Numbered from the stretch's first letter, positions 1-13,000 are shown. The stretch is DNA of 64,000 bases from Vanilla planifolia (GCA_023846275.1 CM043875.1:40764633-40828632), one strand, 5' to 3'. Translations and numbers: made by a program. The notes: generated from the sequence alone by a model not told the origin.

Positions 1-672
1 TCATCGTGACGGAGCCCGGCGAGGTGGCTCGCGCGAAGAAGAACGGGCTTGACTACCTCTTCCATCTCTACGAGCAATGCCACGAGTTCCTCCTCCAAGT
101 CCAAGCCGTCGCCAAGGACCGGGGCGACAAGTGCCCCACCAAGGTGGTCTTCTCGTCCACTAATTAATTAAATTAAGCAGGAATAAAGGCGTAACTCCTC
201 GATTAACGAACGGGAAGGAGGGGATTTATCCACGCAGGTGACGAACCAGGTGTTCCGGTATGCGAAGAAGGTCGGCGCGAGCTACATCAACAAGCCCAAG
301 ATGCGGCATTACGTGCACTGTTACGCGCTGCACGTGCTCGACGAGGAGGCCTCGAACGCGCTGCGACGGGCGTTCAAGGAGCGCGGGGAGAATGTCGGAG
401 CATGGCGGCAGGCCTGCTATAAGCCCCTCGTCGCGATCTCCTCCCGCCACGCTTTCGACATCGACGCAGTTTTCAACGCCGATCCACGCCTCGCTATATG
501 GTACGTCCCCACCAAGCTCCGCCAGCTCTGCCACCTCGCACGGAGCTCCGCTTGCGCAGTCGCAGGAGGGTCTCAGCCATCACCGGCCGTCGCGACGTGC
601 CAGCCAGGCGCCAGCGGCTCCGGCCACGGCCACTCCGCGGCACATGGTGGCCTGCGTCCTCACATGTTTTAG
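1..672 (+). CDS. LFY: FLORICAULA/LEAFY transcription factor, 3' part (last two exons)
   Basis: This is a plant-specific master regulator of floral meristem identity that acts in the nucleus as a dimeric DNA-binding protein. The window opens inside the penultimate exon (in frame from base 3), which encodes the motifs [19 protein letters not shown] and [11 protein letters not shown] and ends at AAG, base 143. A phase-0 GT-AG intron of only 94 bp (144-237) follows. The last exon (238-672) encodes [43 protein letters not shown] and [13 protein letters not shown], which is the LEAFY C-terminal helix-turn-helix DNA-binding domain. It ends in a variable Gly/Ser/His tail closing with PHMF. The split after CPTK is where LEAFY intron 2 normally lies. 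The tail half of the domain is unusually diverged: AFDID replaces the usual GWDID and NADPRL replaces NAHPRL. The N-terminal SAM-like domain and exon 1 lie outside the window. The family call is near certain; full function is not shown. Confidence 0.96.
144..237 (+). other. LEAFY intron 2 (94 bp)
   Basis: This is a GT...CGCAG intron between the codons for CPTK and VTNQVF, phase 0. It is short and AT-rich in its middle (TAATTAATTAAATTAA). Splicing restores the conserved LEAFY protein exactly. Confidence 0.9.
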
Positions 673-1330
673 TTTGTGCTGTAATATGTTTTCTCTATGT
701 AGGCTGCAGCTCAGGATTTTAATCATACGGGCGTACGTTTATCATATACGTACGTTATCTATGTCTCTTCCATTCCTTGGGGACCACTTTGGATAAACAA
801 AAACTATTTAAATATCGTTATTATGAGTAAATTATAATATTCAGTTCAACAAATTATGCAGTGAAAAGTTAAAATTTATTTTTTTCTTATATTGATTATT
901 TTTTTCATATTTTTAAAACTCGTTTTAAAGACGTTTTAAACGGAATTGTTTCTTCTGCTTTGGTCATCGCTTATTCAAAGATTTTGTTGATAGACTGTAT
1001 TTGTTGGTTGACTAAATGCATTATTTCAATTCTTGCCTTGAATTTATCGGATATTATAAAATTTACATAGATTTGAAGAAACAGATTTTAAATTATAATG
1101 TAAAAAAAAAGCTAAAAAGTACGTATTTCATATTTTTTTTATCCAAATGTATGTATAGAATATAAAATCGTTGTTTATTTTATAAAGATAAAATAAAAAA
1201 TAATTTTTACTGTACGACAACGAAGAAAATTTTCTTTTTTTCAAATAATAGATATTATTATTAATATTCAGAAAATAGATAAATTTTGACAAAAAAGTAG
1301 TTTATTATGTAAAATTTTATTTTAATCTCA
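673..1330. other. AT-rich 3' flank of LEAFY
   Basis: No coding potential or repeat family was recognised. The LEAFY 3' UTR and polyadenylation region should lie in the first part; several AATAAA-like A/T runs are present but none stands out. Confidence 0.5.
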
Positions 1331-1337
1331 ATTGCCT

Positions 1338-1357
1338 TATATATATATATATATATA
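1338..1357. repeat. (TA)10 microsatellite
   Basis: This is a simple TA dinucleotide run inside AT-rich DNA. It lies about 100 bp upstream of a small GC-richer island and could also be read as a TATA-like region. Confidence 0.9.
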
Positions 1358-1429
1358 CCTACATGGAGAGAGAGGGAGATATGAACCTTTTTTAAAATTG
1401 CTTAAGGGCTCTGACAAAAGCTTGCAAAA

Positions 1430-1740
1430 AGTTGAGCGAGAGTTTTGTCGGTTTCCCATATCATCATCGATTATGTTTCCTGTCCCTCCGAGTCAAGGGG
1501 CATCGCCCGATCGCTTGGCAATCGAGAGGGCATGAATGGCCGAGCTTGACCAGGGCATGACTTCGGTAGATTGTCTCTGCCCGTATACTGCAAGAGGGAC
1601 TGGTGAATGGCGGCTGGCCTGTGGAGAGTGGGAATTCGATAGGAAGGAAGAAGAGGAAGGAGCCATTATGCATTTTACTCGCCAAGTGAAGCATAATAAC
1701 TAGTTTTAGATGCTGCTACTGCAGAGACCCAACGACCGTG
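1430..1740. other. Isolated GC-richer low-copy island, unassigned
   Basis: About 300 bp are clearly less AT-rich than everything around them. Short open frames exist on both strands (plus to 1535, minus 1464-1694), but I recognise no protein family in either. The plus strand ends with a donor-like ACC|GTGAGT at about 1732-1740. It could therefore be a 5' untranslated exon of a transcript running right, or a decayed gene fragment. No partner exon was found. Confidence 0.25.
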
Positions 1741-2589
1741 AGTGGATTTTCCTTATTCCATTATTTTCCTTCATGTTTTTTGAAGATGCTCAAATTTTCT
1801 TTAATTCCCTGTTCTGACTTCTGTCCGGATATTAACAACTTCGTTGCAGTAGCTTCGTTTTTGTTATGATCGCCCATCGTTAATTTCTCTTCATCACCAA
1901 TATTAAATGATTCAAAATATTGTATTATGAAGTAGAACTTTATATCTAAAATGATTATTGCAGGGAAGAGAATGTAGTGAATGTTGAAATAGATGAATAA
2001 TTATACTTGAAAGGATACAATTAAAAGTGACATGATTAGTATAATATTGATTAAATATAAGATTAAGGGAGGGGTTGTCTTACATGGTTAGAGAATGTTA
2101 ACAATAGGCCATTTTGCCTCTAAGGATATGGTAGTTGTTGAAATTTACCTTATGATTTGAGGAAGATGTAGATATTCCATCTCTAATGCACTGTAGGCGG
2201 TGCTCTAAAGCTTTTCAAACGTAAAAAGGACGGCTTATGTACATGCTGATCTTGGCATGCATGGTGTGACAAGGAAATTCTTGACTTTTATACAGTTAAT
2301 TAAATAGTTAATAACCACCCTTTCAAGCTTGTAGATATTACTTGCCCATGAGTGGCAAATTAATAGGATTTGTTGAATTATATATATCTTCCCTTATATG
2401 TTGTTTTTGAAGAAGGTAGATTGTATTTCTTTCTATAAAATGATTTTAGATGTATGATAGTACTTGTAGGTGTGAACACCTTAGCATCTCATATACACAC
2501 ACACAGTCGAGGCAAGGTGCAGCTTGAGTGTCATGTGTCTTGTTGGACGATGCATGCTAAAAGTTGTAAACATCTTTGAACCTGTCAAG

Positions 2590-3210
2590 TGTGTGGCACT
2601 CAGCAATTGCATATATGCTTGACTTTGCTTATAGTATATCATTCTCTTTTTATTTTAAATTTTCCATTATTTTTATTGTATTTTATATTTAATCTTTTGT
2701 AGAGTATTGTTTCATTAGTGTTGATCTTTGTTTATTATGATCAGTTGCAACTAAAATAATGAGTGGTCTTTTAGGAGTTGCTGCTTTGGTTTATTTGTTG
2801 AATTGTGAGTATTCGGTTTCTTTTTACCTATTGAAATGTGAATCATAACAATTTTCATTGTTTATAGCTTTTAGAATCATTGGAATCAAGAATAGGAAAT
2901 TGTTGTATGCTATTCAAGTGTGTTGCACCTCAACAATTGTTTCTATAGTTGGTTAGTTTTCAGTTTATCCTCTTTTTTCTTTGAATTTTTCATTATTTCC
3001 TTTATTTTTTTAATATTTAATCTTTTGTATTGTTTTATTAATATTGATTGTTATTTATTATGACTAGTTGCATTTAAAACAATGAGCAGCTTATTGGAAG
3101 GTGATGCTTGGGATGTTTTGTTGAATTTTAAGTATTGGGATACCTTTTACCTCTTGAAACCAAGATTGTAAGCAATTTGGATTGTCTATAGCTGCCAAGA
3201 ACATGCCTTT
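2590..3210. repeat. Diverged tandem duplication, period about 328 bp
   Basis: The block around TTTATATTTAATCTTTTGT (2683-2701) recurs near 3011-3029. Its flanks match in the same order: a GTGTG(G/T)(C/T)AC...CAA(C/T)AATTG-like stretch before it, and TTTATTATGA(T/C)(C/A)AGTTGCA, AATGAG and TTTTACCT after it. The copies differ at many positions and carry small indels, so the duplication is old. Confidence 0.6.
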
Positions 3211-5257
3211 GTTGTAAGTCATTTGAGTTTTTCTAGGTTGTGATTAATCATCCATCTATTAAAGAAGGTTAGCCAATTTGTTCCTATTCTAAGTCTTTGA
3301 TATGGCAATCATTACTTGGTTTACACATTCGTATGTGAAATACTTGTTCATGTACAAATAATATATCAAAGATTGCATTATCCATATATCCTATCATGCA
3401 ACACGCTTGAGGCATTAAACCAATCCTTAGTTTCTAGTACCATTTTTTAATCATTTGATAACCATTCGTGCAAGGGATGCTAAAGATTCGACCTTGAGTG
3501 ATCCAATCTTGGCTCAAGATTGGATTGAATGTTTTATATTCGATCTTGATTTAATCCTAGCTTTGAACTAAAATAATCCAATTTGGTTTTGATCCATGCT
3601 TTGTTAAGCTTGTTGATTATCAATTCATGTTTTTGCAAACTAAAGTTGATTAGACTTTAGATCATTTTTCAATTTTTCAATCTATTAAATGTGCCAAAAT
3701 ATTTTTCTTAATTTCATGAGTTAATTTATGTATACATCTAAATATACTTAAATTGATAAATACATAAATATATTTACAAATACTAATTAGTTATTTGCAG
3801 TTCAATTCGAGTTATATTCAAGCTAATATCCATTTTGAATTACTAGTCTTTTCATGATGCATTTGTAAGTCAAACATGATTGAAAAGTGATATGCATGTG
3901 TTTGTCATCATTGCAGTATGCTAAAATTATTTATATTTTTGTTGACATATTTGGTCTACTTATAGGTATTAAAAAATTGAATGATTAACCTACCATTAAA
4001 GAACTTCTAAATTCTATAGAAACTTATGTTATGTTTGATTTGAGAGAAAATGGGAAGAATGAAATTATCATTTTATCCCAAATTTACTCTGGTTGTATAG
4101 ATGAAATGAATTTGTGAAGAATTTTAATTATCTAAAAGATTGATTTGTTTATAACTTTTAGTTAAACGATTAACATAATCTTAAGAAAATGTGAATAAAA
4201 ATATTTTTATATATAAGTATATATTAGTATGACAATGACATAAAGTTTATCAATCAAACTTATATAATAACATAAATTCTAAATTTCTTTCATTTTTTAT
4301 GTTAGTCAAACAAGTTAAATTAATACAAAATCTTTTGATTTTTATTTCTTTCATGTTTTTTTTATTTTTATACTTTTATTTTTTTGTTTTACTCAAGTTA
4401 AACAGAATCTTATTTTTTTAACATTTAATTAGCTATATCAATGCTTAATTTTTTTTCTTAAAAAGAACTTTTTTATTTACTAAGTATGCAAACATCTACC
4501 ATTATTACATAATAAATATAAAACATAATTATCAAGTTTTAGAAGATGGTATTTATCACTTGTTTAAATATAAAATTATATAATAATTGTTGGAATATCA
4601 AAGAAGAAAATTATAATTATGATAGATCGAGAATGAACACAATGATAATATTCAAACTTTTGACATTAAATATGTCACTTGCAGGTTATAAATATTATAG
4701 AGATTATTAAGGTTTTGAAAAAAAAGAGAGATAAAAAAATTCTCTTGAAGAGAAAGAGTTATTATTATTTTTTAATTTTTTTTAGATTAAGAGATTTAGT
4801 TTTTTAATGAGAGTCTAATATCTTTTATGTTCACAAAATTTGATGTATTTGTGTTAAAAGTAAGTTTATTCTATTTTTGTGTGAGTTTATATTTCTATTT
4901 GTGATTTTGACTATATTAGATCCTCTCTTATCCCTTATAGTGGTAGGTTTAACTTAAGTTATATCATATAAATTTAATGTTTATATATTTTTCTTTTGTA
5001 ACATTGTTCTTATCAATTTTATTTTTACTTTGTTTATATGAATTATGTGAGATTAAATCTTAAAACTTGTAAATGTCAAGTGCAAGTTGGATGATAATGC
5101 ATATGTTCTAGGTCTTTCATTTTGGTTTGTTTATCTATTAAGCTATTTGTCTAATATTTTGGCTAGTATTTGGACTACTAGTATATAAGTGATTTCATTT
5201 GTTATATTATTTTGTTTAATTAATTATATATGTGGGATAAAACAAATATTTTATTAC

Positions 5258-5585
5258 AATTGATGTGAAAGTACAGTTATATGAAAAAATTGTCTAAAAA
5301 ATATGGGGATATTAAAAGAAGATCCATAGTACTATTTAAAGTAAAAGAATAATCATTACTTAATGAGAGAAGAAAAATTAGTATGATTAGATTAAATAAA
5401 ATTTTTATTTTCTATCTTTGTGTTAAATATTATATTATAAATGCGAGAGTATAGTTATCTAAGAAAATTAATTAAAAAAAATGTGAAAATATTGAATGAA
5501 AATTCTTAGTGAGAGAGTAGTCATTACTTATTGGGAAAATACAAATTAGCATGATTAAATTAAATGAATTCTTTATTCTTCATCT
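5258..5585. repeat. Diverged tandem duplication, period about 180 bp
   Basis: Two units share the order GTGAAAGTA/GCGAGAGTA, AGTTAT, AAAAATATG/AAAAAATGTG, AATCATTACTTA/AGTCATTACTTA, AATTAG(T/C)ATGATTA(G/A)ATTAAAT and TTTATT. They are imperfect copies side by side in AT-rich intergenic DNA. Confidence 0.55.
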
Positions 5586-7179
5586 TGGTTTTACTCGAAC
5601 TCATAACTATCTGTCATATCAACAATTTTATACTTGTTATTTTAGTATACCCTTTCATAACCTATTTTGTGTTAGTTATTATTGATTATTGATGATTTGA
5701 TTAATGGAATTTAGCTTATTCATCTCATGCGGTATTTAAATTTTATTGAATTGGAGCTAAGTTGTCTCGGTAGTTGTTTTTTTATTTCAGTTATACACCC
5801 CATTTTTATTTGTCATGGTTTTTTGTTTATTTTTGTTTTTATTTTTCTAATAGTAATATAATAGGGTTAGATTAATTTTGTTGGATTGGATAAGAAAGTA
5901 AAACAAAAGTTCTTGTATTTCTGTAATTGAAATTGAAAGGAACATGAAGGTGGTAGTTCACAGCAATATCAGGTAAACAGTTTGATGTACTGAATTAAAA
6001 TAATCGTGATGTCAAGTCAAACAAATAAGTTTGTTTCATTATTGTCCTAAAGAAAAGTTTTGAGAATCAATTAGAGTTTATAATCGATTCTTTTTTTTTA
6101 ATATCATTCTTATTTTGATTAATATCTTACAAACAAACAAAAAATGAAACTTGATTGTTCTAGTTTATAACTTTAAGCGGTATTATAAATGTTAGTGAAA
6201 TTGATTTTGATAAAATTTATACTTGTATTTTTTAATGATTTTTTAGTTTATTTTGTTTAAAAGTATATTTAAAGTTATTAGTTTATAAGTTACACCATGT
6301 TTGTTAGGTCTTCTCTTAATTTTTTTTATTGAATAATTGAGAGATTTACTAAAATAATAACTTCAATTCTCAATAATGATATTTTAGCTTCTACATTAAT
6401 TCACAAAAATAGTAACTTTAATTTTTAATGATGATATCAACTCAAAATTAATCTCACGTGCTGAACTCATCATATAATGAATCAAGCCTAAATAAACTTT
6501 GACTATACTTGTTGGTTGAAAGAGCTAGCTTGATTAAATTAAACAAATGTTAGGAACTTATCGAAATATTTTTTGAAATATAATATACATGTAAAAAATA
6601 ATTTATAATCATTTTCACATCTTATTTTTTGTAGATTTTTTATTACCATCAACACATATAACTTCATCTTTTTTTAAGCTCTTCTTGGGAAATAAAGTCC
6701 ATTGTTATAAAATTCTTGATGTAAATATGAGATTAGTTGTTTGATGACCCAAGTTAATAATGATTGTTTATATTGAACTTAATGATTTGATTAAGTAAAT
6801 GTGTCGAACCTAAAGCAAATATTTGATCATCTAATTTGTTGAAGAAGTTATTTGATTAGAGTTGAGATATAAAAAGGTTTGGAACATATAAAGTTTTTTT
6901 TTTTGAAATAAAAGTATAATATGCAGAATCACTTCGTGTAATCTTTTTTTTAATAGAGTTCTTCAATGAAGGACAAAAGACTTTGTCTTTGTTCAAATAA
7001 TAGTATTATGATTTCACATTGCAAAGCCATGTGTACTGAAACCTTAAAATCATATCGAAGCAAAATGAAAATTAAACAGAACTTTACAACTTTGTTATTG
7101 TTCACAACAATGACAATGAAGTATAAGCAACAGAAGTTGTGCATGTAAAGATGTGAAAAAGTGACATTTAGCAAGTTAT

Positions 7180-8260
7180 AGAGGTATATGATCTTCTCAA
7201 GGCCAACATACCTAAACAAGGGAACCCAAACATCCTTGAAAACAAGTCAAGATTGATCCAGGTCAAAATTGTGCTTGAGCTTGACTTGCATCAAACAAGC
7301 TTGAAAAGTTCTAACATATTAATATATGATCTCAATTGTTGTTTCACATTACATTTTAAGAAACTTTAGTCGTCTAAAAAATATAAAATACAATGTGTTC
7401 CAATAGCCATGAAATTGAGTTAAAATATTAAGACAACCTTCAAAATAATGGGAAAATTGGGATAATGCTGATTTAAATGTGCCATGCAACAATGTTGGGA
7501 GCAAAAATTTAAAATCCTTATTAATGATGATTCCTACCAAAATTACTATCCAACAAACGACATTGCCACTTGCTTACAACATGAGTAAAATTATGTACGA
7601 TTGATGACATAATATAGCTTTTTAGGTTTGCTAATCAATTGGGTTTATTAAAACAGAAAATCAAAATTGCAACCCTTTGTTTTAGTTCATCATCATAAGC
7701 AGGAGATTTGACATTGCAATTGCAACGAACAATCTTGTTGCTACATAGTATGTCGTCATTCCTCGTTGAAGATCCATAACACCAATCAAAGGTAACCATT
7801 AAATAGGACTTCACAATTGGAGAGAATGGCTCACAATAGTAACTATGGTGTATGGGTAATTTGAAGTCCTGCATGTAAGATGTGATGTAGGACCAACAAG
7901 CAAAATAATAGACGTATATGATGTGATGATTCCCATGAGCATCATGGTCCTAAATCTTAGACTCCAAACTAGCATAAAAACAATTCTAGTCAAGCTTAAG
8001 CCAAGGTGGACTACAGCATGAGTTTGAATCACATTAAATTAGCTTGAAAAAATCTAACATTTAATCTTCGCTCTTAATTGATGTTTAATATAATATTTGA
8101 AGTAACATCAATCAGGTATACGATATCAAGAATAGTGAAATTCTAATGGCCATGACATTGGTTGGAATATTTGACCAAACTTCTATAGTACGAGTTTGCT
8201 ATTGTTTGTAGTTACATATCAAATTGTGATTGAGTTGATTTAAGCATATCGCACTGTACC
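7180..8260. repeat. Two diverged copies of a block of about 350 bp, offset about 740 bp
   Basis: The string AGCTTGAAAA(G/A)(T/A)TCTAACAT with its following TCAATTG(T/A)TGTTT-like stretch and the (A/T)A(A/G)TGGCCATGA(A/C)ATTG-like stretch occurs at about 7300-7420 and again at about 8040-8165, in the same order. These look like two decayed copies of one repetitive unit, possibly LTR segments bordering the gypsy fossil to the right. No coding capacity was recognised in the open frames here. Confidence 0.45.
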
Positions 8261-8699
8261 ATTTGCCAAGATTTGGTTGAAGAACAATGAAGCCGAGTAA
8301 TGGTGACTACTTTTAACATAAACACCATAAGAATGCAATAACGTCACATTTTACAGGTTAAATATTTAATAACCAAAAGTCTCATTTTTTTCCTAAGACA
8401 TCTTTGCTCTTCTTAGATGAATTGAGTAATTGGAAAAATGTGTTTCTTTTAATAATAGTTATTTCAATTTTTTATAAATGAAATAAATATTTTTTACCTA
8501 TATTCTAGAATATCATATTTTATTTTGAAAATTGATTCTTAACATTTCTACACCTTTTGCATTAACTTTAATAATTTAGGTTCAATTTTTTTTCTTTTAT
8601 CCCTTTTAACCGATCAACAATTATTTTGATATTTGATAACTGAATATATCATTTCTTTAACTCTTTTCAATTTTAACTTATCAACTTCAAACAATAATT

Positions 8700-11480
8700 G
8701 CAAGTTTATTGTCTCTATTGATAAAACATTCAAGCTTGCCCTTCTACTCAAAGCATTAGTCATAACATTAGTTTTTTTTTATGATAAATGATCTCTAAAT
8801 TATAATTTTTAAATAATTTTAACCATTATCTCTATCTTAAATTTAGTTCCTTCGGTGTGAATATATATTATAGGTGTGATAATCAATATAGATCTTGCAT
8901 TTAACTCCATGAAGATAATGTCTCTAAATCTTCAATACAAATATTATTGTTTTCAATTTTAGATCATGGACTAGATAGTTCTTTTCATGAGATCTAAATT
9001 ATTGTTGGGCATATGCTTTTGCTTTCCCATATTACATTGAAACATATTTCAAATTTTGAAAATAAATATATTGTTTTAAACTTGAAATCTTTTTGTCCAT
9101 TCTAACAAAGTTAATGCTGGTACAAAAATCATGCTTTCCTTTACTCTCTAAAAGCCCTTCTTATATTCTTCACTGTATTCAAACTTTATAACTTTTGATA
9201 TTAATATCATAAAAAGAGTTGTTATTCTAGCATGTTACTTTACAAATTTGCAATAATAGTCAGCTCAACTCAAGTAACTCCTTATTTTAGACAAATTGGT
9301 GAGCCTTGGCCCAAATTCACATTTAGGAAATTCTATATATAATTTATATTTCCTTAGTTTTTGTAAATCCATATATAAATGTTAAACATATTATTCTTAA
9401 CCTCTTGAAAAAATTAAAATGTTGTTAATAAAGATTATAATAAATTGATTCAAGAATAATCTGAACATCTAGTTTATTAGATTCATAGAAATTGTTAACA
9501 TATTATTTAAACCATAAAGTAATGACAAAAATTTATAATGATTATATTTGATTTTGATGGTAGTTTGAACATATGTGATTCAGAGCAAGGATTTATTATA
9601 GAGAAATCAAAATTTCTTGGAGTTAATCAAATAGATATTTATTCTAGATAAAAAAATAATTATTTTTTAGTGAAATTTTATTCACATGCTATCTATTTTC
9701 TCGTGCTAAAAAAAAAATCATCGCTTCCCTAGGTGAAACAGTGGTCTAATGAATCCTTTATTTATTCGTTTCTAAATTTGTGTTTTAAGCTTTTACAACT
9801 TAATTGGTAAATCTATGTGATGGCTTAGAAATAGACTTAGCCTTAGTAATTAAATCTATTACATATTCAATTTTCTCTCTGGTGACAATCTTGAAATATT
9901 ATCTAGAAACACATTAGCATACTCATTTATTACTAGTGCTTCATGTAATCTTACAGTTGACACTATCATTAATAAGTTTTATATCTCTTATTAATTTTCT
10001 CATTTCATTAATAGAGATTATCTTCTCCAATCTTTACATATTTTTCTCAACATTCTATTATAACTTTGTGTGTAGATGGTCAATCTATTTTCAAGATAAT
10101 TGTAAATTCAACAAATGATAAAGATATTAATAAAGAATTTTTTGCCAAATTATTTTACTTTCAATTTCAACAAATTTATTTGTTGACTACTTTCTAATAA
10201 GTAACAAACCAAATAAATGAATAAGTGTTCTTAAAGATAAATGAATGCAAAGCTCATAATCAAATAATATAATAATATGAATGCTGCATAAAATTAGAAT
10301 ACTTGAAATAGTATCGATGAATTTAGAGCTTCCTGCCAACTAATGGCAAATACATGTGGTTACACTCCTTTGCCATCGTCAAACCAGTTTGTCCTTTCCT
10401 AGACCAACCACTTCCCCTACTAAATCTAGTTATAATAAATCTTTTGGGTCCTCTATTGGAATCCCTAAGTGCTTGAGTTATTGATCACTTCTTGTTGTTG
10501 TGCAAATTATTGTAGTACTCTTTTTTGTCTAATTTCTCCATAAGATTGATAACAAACCTTTTTTCGGTAACATCCACCCCATTGTTATTTATCACATATA
10601 GAGTAGGGAAATCTACTACTTAATGTCATTCCAAAACTATGATTGCTTCTTCCTCGAAGTGCATTGCTACTAGATCCACTTCTAGAACTAAGTCTCTTTG
10701 GAGGACAACTACTATAGGCAATCATTGGCTCTTCTCTTACTCGATTCCCTCCTAGCATAGTTGTTTTTTATTTTGTTCAATTACCCTAGCTAACTAAACA
10801 TATTTGTATACTTTGTGTTGCAAAGGTACGATCAATTCTTTAATAGAGTCTTGTGTTCTTCTTCTATACATAAAGCATTTGTGTTCATTGATAGGTGCAA
10901 TCTGTAGCAAATATCTAATAAAAGCAACAAATTTCTATTCATATTCTTACACAACCAATTGTTATTGCATCAATCTGATTAACTCTCATCTATTCCTAGG
11001 TTAAATTTGTCGTATGTTATTCCATGAAAGCTTCTCAAAATTCTTACTAAGAAATTTCTTTGCTTGCCTTTTCTCTAAATCTAACCCTATATTGACCATT
11101 CCACCATTTGTTTGCAATACCATTTAACAAAAACTGTCAAAGGTACTTTCTTGTCCTCTGGGAATGCCATTGCTCTCAAAGGCTTTTTCCATATGATTGA
11201 GCCAATCCTCTATAACAATGGTTCAATGGTTCTTGAAAAAAGTTGGGAATGTATTCCTTAGAATATTTCAACTATTTTGTCTAATTGTGCACTAGAGCTT
11301 TGACTCACCATAGGAACACTAGGCACAGCTTCTATCAATTGCATAAAGTTACTAAACATTTGCATCATATATTATTCCTTATTATTCTCTTGTTGGTCTT
11401 TGGCTCTTCCATCATTTATTGAACCAACATTATTGTCATTTTGTCCATTACTTGTTATTGCTTATAATTTTATTTGTCTT
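8700..11480 (-). mobile_element. Ty3/gypsy retrotransposon fossil (gag and pol remnants)
   Basis: Read on the minus strand this shows a degraded gypsy polyprotein. At about 11,290-11,060 a gag segment reads GTIEPLL-like, then NHMEKAFESNGIPEDKKVP and NGIANKWWNGQ-like after allowing indels. At about 9,050-8,720 the RNase H domain shows LDLMKRTI, a DHKSLKYIFTQ-like stretch and the diagnostic end TNALSRRASLNVL, a variant of the usual VADALSRR. The part between should be protease and reverse transcriptase but is too decayed to subdivide. Many stops and frameshifts make it non-functional. Its orientation agrees with the primer-binding site at 11,605-11,616. Confidence 0.75.
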
Positions 11481-11604
11481 TATGCATATATAATATAATA
11501 TGCAATAATTCAAACACATTTAGTGCTTTATAAATACGAATTCCCCTCTATAACAATCTATCAAATCTCTCATTTCCCTAAGTTGTCACATGTTGATTTG
11601 ACTT

Positions 11605-11616
11605 GCTTTGATATCA
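11605..11616 (-). other. Degenerate primer-binding site (initiator Met tRNA type)
   Basis: The minus strand reads TGATATCAAAGC, two changes from the usual plant LTR-retrotransposon site TGGTATCAGAGC. It lies just upstream of the gag remnant of the minus-strand gypsy fossil, exactly where a primer-binding site belongs. Confidence 0.6.
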
Positions 11617-11619
11617 CTA

Positions 11620-13000
11620 TTGTGAGGACTCGCTTACCTAAAGATCCCCACATTGATCTTGTACTATTTTTTTGTTTTTTGCTATCGTTATCAAAGACTT
11701 TTATATATTTAATACAAAACAGCTACAACTATATAATAGTAAAACAATAATGAAAACTTGTATAAGTCTAAGTTCATGATTATCTTAAACATAGGTATAG
11801 TTATCTAAAAATATATAACTATTTATAAATTCTAATATATAATAATGAAATATCTCATCATATCTCATGAATGACAACTTCTAATAATTGCATGATATTT
11901 GAAAAATATGATAAATCATGGGTGAGCCAACCACTAGCTTCATAAGTAAACTAGCATTAATTTAATATGTAATAGATAAATTTAAATAAATCATGTTAAA
12001 TATTAAGTTATGATATGCTAAATTATTAAAATATAATAAGTAAATCAAACATATTGAGTAAATGAAATATATTAAGAATGAATATATTTATGTTTATATA
12101 TTTATTATAGGCTTAATTATCTATCAATCCATCAATCATTTTATATCATATTGTGGTTGTCACCTACAACAGGTAGTCAGAGCCTACCATTAGATGTTGT
12201 CATCACTAAACCATATCATATCAACCTGTATCTCATCATATCATATCATCTAGGTTAGCAGAAATCACCACTTAAATCTTCTAGGAGATAACCGAGGTTA
12301 CGTTCTAAGCCATATCGGAGGTGTTACCCATAAGAGGTAGTCATTTAAAAACTATCACGAGATGTCGTCCATATATCTTATCTCGTCAAACAACTCGAGC
12401 TAGTGGTGGTATGTTGTGCTTAAATAGTTCATTTATATCCTTTTTTTCTTTTAAATACCAACATATGCATAATTTTCACAAGCAAAATTGTTCAACTTGC
12501 ACATATAACATTTTTTTTGCAATTTCCCATGCATGATGCTTCCTTCTTTCGCCATATTTCTTTACACCTTTTAATATCAAACCATTTGTAAGTTTTTTCA
12601 TATGAAATAATATTAAACATTGTTCATCAATTTTGAGCATTATATACTTACAATTTATTATAACATCACAAAAATAATTCTAAATCGACAATTAATGATA
12701 TATTGCAATTCATATCATAGAGCATGCAATAGTATTTCATTATGATTCAAATCACATCACTAATTGTATCATAATACTTGCAATAATTATTCATATAACA
12801 TGCAAAATTATTTCATTACAATTTATATCATAATAGAAAATTCTATAATGATACTTTAATGCATATAATTCTCAATTCCTCACAATTCATCACATACCAT
12901 GCTAAACTAATAAAATTTACCAATCTTATATTGCACCCTTGTTTTTCATAATGATTGCTACCATGTCATTTAATTATTGAGGACATCATTGACACTCCTT
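11620..13000 (-). mobile_element. Probable 5' LTR region of the minus-strand gypsy fossil
   Basis: The sequence beyond the primer-binding site should be the LTR. It contains an internal imperfect repeat: ACCTACAACAGGTAGTCA with a nearby AGATGTTGTC (about 12,159-12,205), again as ACCCATAAGAGGTAGTCA with AGATGTCGTC (about 12,327-12,370). The outer boundary was not found, so the extent is inferred. Confidence 0.35.

Larger units (their letters stand above)
1741..7170. other. Long AT-rich intergenic stretch without recognisable genes
   Basis: About 5.4 kb of very AT-rich sequence with no open frame of note in either orientation. The only structure I can support is two old, diverged tandem duplications (2590-3210 and 5258-5585, listed separately). 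It is probably decayed transposon DNA, but no diagnostic domain is left. Confidence 0.5.

Noticed and set aside
260-796. 178-codon Arg/Ser-rich frame
   Set aside because: It overlaps LEAFY exon 3 in another frame and has no family resemblance.
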